From Paenibacillus sp. 32O-W (GTDB lineage: Bacteria > Bacillota > Bacilli > Paenibacillales > NBRC-103111), in assembly GCF_007679495.1 (NCBI RefSeq), contig NZ_VEGP01000060.1, positions 1 to 36,733 of the forward strand: DNA of 36,733 nt, in the 5' to 3' direction. Position 1 is the stretch's first letter. Every line of letters starts with the position of its first letter. The position numbers and the translations under genes were made by a program. Positions 32,941 through 36,733 of the stretch are shown piece by piece. A model generated the notes under the pieces. It was given only the letters and a program-made list of their open reading frames with translations, did not search any database and was not told where the DNA came from.

Positions 32941-32973
32941 AGCAGACTCACGCCTAATCGCGTAAGCCTGCCT
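32941..32973 (-). terminator. Terminator downstream of htpG
   Basis: GCAGACTCACGC pairs with GCGTAAGCCTGC (two weak positions) around a 7-9 base loop. On the minus strand TTTTTTTGTAGG follows. It lies about 190 bases beyond the htpG stop. Confidence 0.75.
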
Positions 32974-33162
32974 ATCCTTCACCTATTGAAGGAACTTATT
33001 GATGATCTCCGGCTTCGTTTCTTCAGCCAGCGAATACACTTCTCCGTCCATTCTTCCGAGGGGTTTTGAACCCCTTTTGCCATCCTAAGGGCTCCAAGGT
33101 TCATGGAATCCTGTAAGTCCATGCTTCCCCGCCCCGCGTTGCTGCAGCTATGCCGCTGCCTT

Positions 33163-35055
33163 TTACTTGGCAGAAGAGACCATGATCTTGCAGATATCAT
33201 TGGTGAACTGTACAGGGTCCTCTACCGTCAGCCCCTCGATCAACAGAGCTTGATTGTACAGCAGATGGGTGTACAGGTCCAATTTTTCCTTATCGTTGGC
33301 AAAGGCATCCTTTAAAGACTGGAACACTTCGTGATTTTTATTGATTTCGAGAATTTTCTCTGCCTGCACATTGGGATTGTTCGGCATCGATTTTAAAATT
33401 TTCTCCATCTCAATCGTCACTTCGCCGTCCGTGGAGAGACATACCGGGTGCGATCTCAACCGCCTGGATACTCTAACCTTCTTGACCTTGCCCGCTAGCA
33501 GCTTCTCCATATGCTCGAACAGCTCTTTGTCCGCTTCGTCCAGAGAATCCTCCTGCTCCTTGTTATCCTCGCTCTCGATTCCCAAATCACCGCTGGACAC
33601 CGACCGGAATTCCTTCTCCTTGTAGCTCATTAGCATCTTGACGGCGAACTCGTCGATATCCTCGGTGAAATACAGAATTTCATACCCTTTCTCGGCGACA
33701 AGCTCGGTTTGCGGCAGCTTCTCGATCCTTTCGATCGATTCTCCGGAAGCGTAGTAAATATACTTCTGCTCTTCCGGCATGGCGGATACATATTCGTCGA
33801 GAGTGACCAGCTTCTTCTCTTTGGAAGAGTAGAACATCAGCAGGTCCTGCAGCTCCTCCTTGTGGCTTCCGTACTCGCTGTATACTCCGTACTTTAATTG
33901 TCTGCCGAATTGTTTATAGAACTGCTCGTATTTCTCTCTTTCTTCCTTGAGCATACTCTGCAGCTGATTCTTAATCTTGTTCTTGATGTTCTTGGCAATC
34001 AGCTTAAGCTGCCTGTCATGCTGAAGCATCTCCCGCGAGATGTTAAGGGATAGATCCTCCGAATCGACCATCCCCTTGACGAAGCTGAAGTAGTCCGGTA
34101 GCAGGTCCGGGCATTTGTTCATAATCAGCACGCCGCTGGAATACAGCTCCAGTCCCTTTTCATACTCGGCGGAATAAAAGTCGTAAGGAATGTTCTCGGG
34201 AATGAACAGAATCGCATTATAGCTGATGGTGCCCTCCACGCTAAGATGGATATGCTTGAGCGGCTTGTCGAAGCCGTAGCGCTTCTCGGTGTAAAAATTG
34301 GCGTAGTCCTCCGGAGTCAGCTCGCTCTTGTTCTTCTTCCAGATCGGGACCATGCTGTTGATCGTCTGCTCTTCCTGATATTCCTCGTACTCGTTCTCGC
34401 TGCCCTCTTTAAGCCGGGAGCCGGTTACATCCATGCGGATGGGGTAACGGATGAAGTCGGAATATTTTTTGATAATCGCCCGTAAGCGGTATTCTTCCAA
34501 ATATTCGTCGTACTGATCATCCTCGGTGTTCTCTTTGATCTTCAGAATGATGTCCGTTCCGACCGTTTCCTTCTCACAAGGTTCAACGGTGTAACCGTCC
34601 GCGCCCTTGGATTCCCACTTATAGGCTTCATTGCTGCCCAGGGCTCTACTGATCACGGTGACGGACTCCGCTACCATGAAAGCCGAATAGAAGCCGACAC
34701 CGAACTGCCCGATAATTTCGTGCCCGTCCTTCACTTCGTTCTCTTTCTTGAAGGCGAGGGAACCGCTCTTCGCAATGACACCAAGGTTGTTCTCCAGCTC
34801 TTCCTTCGTCATCCCGATTCCGGTATCGGAAATCGTCAGTGTCCGATTCGCCTTGTCCGGCTTCACCTTTATGTAATAGTTGTCTTTATCGAACACCATT
34901 TGCTCATCGCTCAACGCTTTGTAATAAATCTTATCTATGGCATCACTGGCGTTGGAGATCAATTCCCGCAAAAAGATTTCTCTATGAGTGTAAATAGAGT
35001 TGATCATCATTTCCAACAGTCTCTTCGACTCGGCTTTAAATTGCTTTTTGGCCAT
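33163..35055 (-). CDS. htpG: Molecular chaperone HtpG (Hsp90)
   Basis: 630 residues, the normal bacterial Hsp90 length. The GHKL ATPase domain has [13 protein letters not shown] at 30-42 with the catalytic Glu31 and metal-binding Asn35, DTGIGMT for ATP binding and [11 protein letters not shown] for the lid. The middle and C-terminal dimerisation domains follow ([29 protein letters not shown]). The start ATG at 35055 follows AAAGGAGAGAGAACC; an in-frame start six codons upstream lacks this. It assists folding and stability of cytoplasmic client proteins. It is transcribed from its own promoter, whose start region carries a CIRCE element, so HrcA repression and heat induction are expected. In Bacillus subtilis htpG lacks CIRCE, so this arrangement differs from that model. 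Confidence 0.97.
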   Translation of the reverse strand: MAKKQFKAESKRLLEMMINSIYTHREIFLRELISNASDAIDKIYYKALSDEQMVFDKDNYYIKVKPDKANRTLTISDTGIGMTKEELENNLGVIAKSGSLAFKKENEVKDGHEIIGQFGVGFYSAFMVAESVTVISRALGSNEAYKWESKGADGYTVEPCEKETVGTDIILKIKENTEDDQYDEYLEEYRLRAIIKKYSDFIRYPIRMDVTGSRLKEGSENEYEEYQEEQTINSMVPIWKKNKSELTPEDYANFYTEKRYGFDKPLKHIHLSVEGTISYNAILFIPENIPYDFYSAEYEKGLELYSSGVLIMNKCPDLLPDYFSFVKGMVDSEDLSLNISREMLQHDRQLKLIAKNIKNKIKNQLQSMLKEEREKYEQFYKQFGRQLKYGVYSEYGSHKEELQDLLMFYSSKEKKLVTLDEYVSAMPEEQKYIYYASGESIERIEKLPQTELVAEKGYEILYFTEDIDEFAVKMLMSYKEKEFRSVSSGDLGIESEDNKEQEDSLDEADKELFEHMEKLLAGKVKKVRVSRRLRSHPVCLSTDGEVTIEMEKILKSMPNNPNVQAEKILEINKNHEVFQSLKDAFANDKEKLDLYTHLLYNQALLIEGLTVEDPVQFTNDICKIMVSSAK

Positions 35056-35098
35056 GGTTCTCTCTCCTTTCATGCTCCTGTATTACGATCAACCGTTT

Positions 35099-35125
35099 TT
35101 AGCACTCTCATGACAAGAGTGCCAA
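35099..35125 (-). promoter_or_regulatory. CIRCE operator (HrcA site) in front of htpG
   Basis: Minus strand TTGGCACTC, nine bases, GAGTGCTAA. This equals the CIRCE consensus TTAGCACTC-N9-GAGTGCTAA with one change in the left arm. It lies between the -10 box and the start codon, a position where HrcA blocks transcription. Confidence 0.93.
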
Positions 35126-35133
35126 TCACTTGT

Positions 35134-35162
35134 TTTATAGCATTTCTTCCGTATAAAGTCAA
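35134..35162 (-). promoter_or_regulatory. Sigma-A promoter of htpG
   Basis: Minus strand TTGACT (35157-35162), a 17-base spacer and TATAAA (35134-35139), directly upstream of the CIRCE site and only 11 bases after the stop of the upstream gene. Confidence 0.85.
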
Positions 35163-35173
35163 TATGGAACCGA

Positions 35174-36199
35174 CTATCCGGACGGGCGGTCCCCGGTATA
35201 AATCCGCATCTGCCCAGGCTGAATCCAGCCGCGGCTCCGCATCCATTCCGACACGATCAAGCTGATGGCCGCCGGGCCGATAAAATGAAGCACGGCTATC
35301 TGAATGAAGACCGCCGGGGAGAAGCCCATCGTCGTCAAGGTCATGATCTGGCCGACCAAACCGCTGGTGCCCATGCCCGCTCCTGCGGCATTGTTCGACA
35401 TGGGCCAGAGTGTGGCTCCGATCGGAGCCAGAATCATTCCCGCCGCCGTCGGCGGAATGAGAATAAGCGGATAGCGGACGATGTTCGGCACCTGCAGCAT
35501 AGAGGTGCCAAGCCCTTGCGCGAGCAGGCCGCCCACCTTATTCTCCCGGTAGCTGCTGACGGCGAAGCCGATCATCTGCGCACTGCAGCCGATGGTCGCC
35601 GCCCCTGCAGCCAACCCGCTTAGATCCAGCATGAACGCAATGGCGGCACTGGAAATAGGCGCGGTCAGCGCAAGCCCCATTAAGGTCGCCACCAGAATGC
35701 TCATAAGGATGGGCTTCTGCTCGGTCCCCCATACAATCCAGCCTCCGAACGCGGTCATCGCGCCCGAAATTGCAGGCCCGACAAATTTGGCCGCGAGGAA
35801 ACCGGTGATGATCGTTACGAAAGGCGTAACGATAATGTCGACCTTCGTCTCCTTGCTGACCAGCTTGCCGAGCTCGACCGATACTAACGCCGCTACATAG
35901 CTTCCGGCGGGTCCGCCGAACTCCGCTCCCGCGGCCCCCGTCGCGACAGCCGCAAAGATGACCAACGGCGGCGCCCCCAGACCGTAAGCTATCGCCGCTC
36001 CAATGGCCGGCCCCATCAAATTCATGGCGAGCTGACCCATCTCCGAGAAGAGCGGCCAGCCCAACTGCTCGCCGATCGTACGCAGAATCAGCCCTATGAT
36101 TAAAGACGAAAAAAGCCCCAGCGCCATATAGCTAAGCGCATCAATGATATAGGCTTTAGCGGTAAGCTGAATTCCTTTCCGTTTCAAAAAGCTGCTCAT
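35174..36199 (-). CDS. PTS EIIC-type membrane protein (PTS_EIIC_2 family)
   Basis: About 341 residues from the ATG at 36199, chosen for the GGAGGAAGCGAT site; an open frame extends 17 codons further without one. The protein is almost entirely hydrophobic with about 8-10 membrane segments, rich in Gly and Ala (LGAPPLVIFAAVATGAAGAE, GAGMGTSGLVGQIMTLTTMG). This fits the PF13303-type EIIC group, which has no attached IIA or IIB domain. No IIA, IIB or regulator gene is nearby, so phosphotransfer cannot be shown; it may work with general components or as a plain carrier or sensor. The htpG promoter starts 11 bases beyond its stop. Confidence 0.82.
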   Translation of the reverse strand: MSSFLKRKGIQLTAKAYIIDALSYMALGLFSSLIIGLILRTIGEQLGWPLFSEMGQLAMNLMGPAIGAAIAYGLGAPPLVIFAAVATGAAGAEFGGPAGSYVAALVSVELGKLVSKETKVDIIVTPFVTIITGFLAAKFVGPAISGAMTAFGGWIVWGTEQKPILMSILVATLMGLALTAPISSAAIAFMLDLSGLAAGAATIGCSAQMIGFAVSSYRENKVGGLLAQGLGTSMLQVPNIVRYPLILIPPTAAGMILAPIGATLWPMSNNAAGAGMGTSGLVGQIMTLTTMGFSPAVFIQIAVLHFIGPAAISLIVSEWMRSRGWIQPGQMRIYTGDRPSG

Positions 36200-36301
36200 A
36201 TCGCTTCCTCCAGACGTAACGGATAAATTGCCACCTTTCCTTTTCCACAACCTGGCTGCAAAACCCTTCTTTCGCTATTGAAACAAGAGGAAGGCTGTTC
36301 A

Positions 36302-36403
36302 GGCTGTTGAAAAAGTTCTTTTGGGACAAATGCATGAAAAAAAACATGTAATATTAGGTTTTCGTATCGCTTTCTTTGCAGAAAACAGGGTTTCTCAACA
36401 ACC
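36302..36403. mobile_element. MITE-like element, about 102 bp
   Basis: The left end GGCTGTTGAAAAAGT and the reverse complement of the right end GGTTGTTGAGAAACC agree at 11 of 15 positions. The interior is AT-rich and non-coding. An extra GGCTGTTCA just left (36292) may be a partial duplicate of the end. No transposase is in the window. Confidence 0.4.
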
Positions 36404-36548
36404 TTTTGTTCAGATTCTTCTTCTGATTCTTTATCTGATTCAGATTAACTTTCGCAAAGGGCGCGAATCGGTTACAAAGGGTCATGTGAAAGGTAGAACG
36501 CTAGATTTACGGCTATCCTAGTTGTCGTTTTAGCGCGAGAGAAGCGAA

Positions 36549-36688
36549 CTAACTGTATTTTATGCAGGTAGATGGGGGCATTTTGTAGAAAACGACTAAT
36601 CTACCTTGAAAATCTGTCTATTTTACCGTCTGCAGGCATCGTTGCTGCCGCGGAATGGCACGTCTAACTGTATTTTGTACAGGTAGAT
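36549..36688 (+). repeat. Right copy of the dispersed ~125 bp repeat, with tandem unit
   Basis: CTAACTGTATTTTATGCAGG at 36549 recurs as CTAACTGTATTTTGTACAGG at 36664, a period of 115. The stretch between them is the reverse complement of window positions 1-124 with scattered differences. The array may continue past the window end (AACTAACTGGATAAACTACA). The gap 36200-36548 holds the MITE-like element and nothing else I can support. Confidence 0.75.
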
Positions 36689-36733
36689 TCAAGCGAATGG
36701 GCGAAAATGATCAAACTAACTGGATAAACTACA

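Noticed and set aside
32985-33162. Short minus-strand frames after htpG (for example MDGEVYSLAEETKPEIINKF)
   Set aside because: The composition is mildly coding-like, but the frame is under 40 codons, lacks a clear start and ribosome site, and no family is recognised.

Overview
The window looks like a chromosomal segment of a Paenibacillus-type Gram-positive bacterium (Bacillales, Paenibacillaceae). The clues are a LplB/YtcP/LipO-style sugar ABC cassette with no ATPase gene, secreted proteins built from copper-amine-oxidase-N, lamin-tail, FnIII and FIMAH-like modules, an HrcA-type CIRCE operator, strong AGGAGG ribosome sites, and many short dispersed intergenic repeats. Nothing names the species directly.

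Region 1 (1-8.4 kb): a reverse-strand sugar-uptake operon (lipoprotein binding protein, then two permeases), a secreted multidomain protein, and then a decayed stretch. That stretch holds three gene fragments and an AraC-type regulator whose first part may be lost. Two copies of one terminator hairpin lie either side of the ABC operon. Region 2 (8.2-12.5 kb): a small peptide gene and a 1362-residue secreted metallophosphoesterase on the forward strand, closed by a strong terminator.

Region 3 (12.6-28.3 kb) is a defence-rich block, mostly on the reverse strand. It holds a complete four-gene type II Wadjet system (jetA-jetB-jetC-jetD, an SMC/MukBEF-like complex with a Toprim nuclease) behind a recognisable promoter. 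After a 1.4 kb gene-free stretch full of hairpins and repeats comes a two-gene unit: a Cap12-like TIR protein with an unassigned C-terminal half, overlapped by a 56-residue ORF with an excellent Shine-Dalgarno site. A forward dehydrogenase gene of the dihydrodipicolinate-reductase/2,4-diaminopentanoate-dehydrogenase type follows. The block ends with a 42-codon remnant of a NERD-domain protein and a TOTE-type primase-helicase. No CD-NTase, SAVED, Cas or restriction gene accompanies them. The TIR gene plus its small partner is the best candidate for something not yet described.

Region 4 (28.4-36.7 kb) is ordinary chromosome: a glycerophosphodiester phosphodiesterase/MFS operon, a GNAT acetyltransferase, a nitroreductase, the chaperone htpG under a CIRCE operator, and a PTS IIC-type membrane protein. 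Intergenic repeats are frequent: arrays of about 50 bp period at three places, a structured terminator-like repeat at two places, two MITE-like inverted-repeat elements, and a repeat of about 125 bp present in opposite orientation at the two ends of the window.
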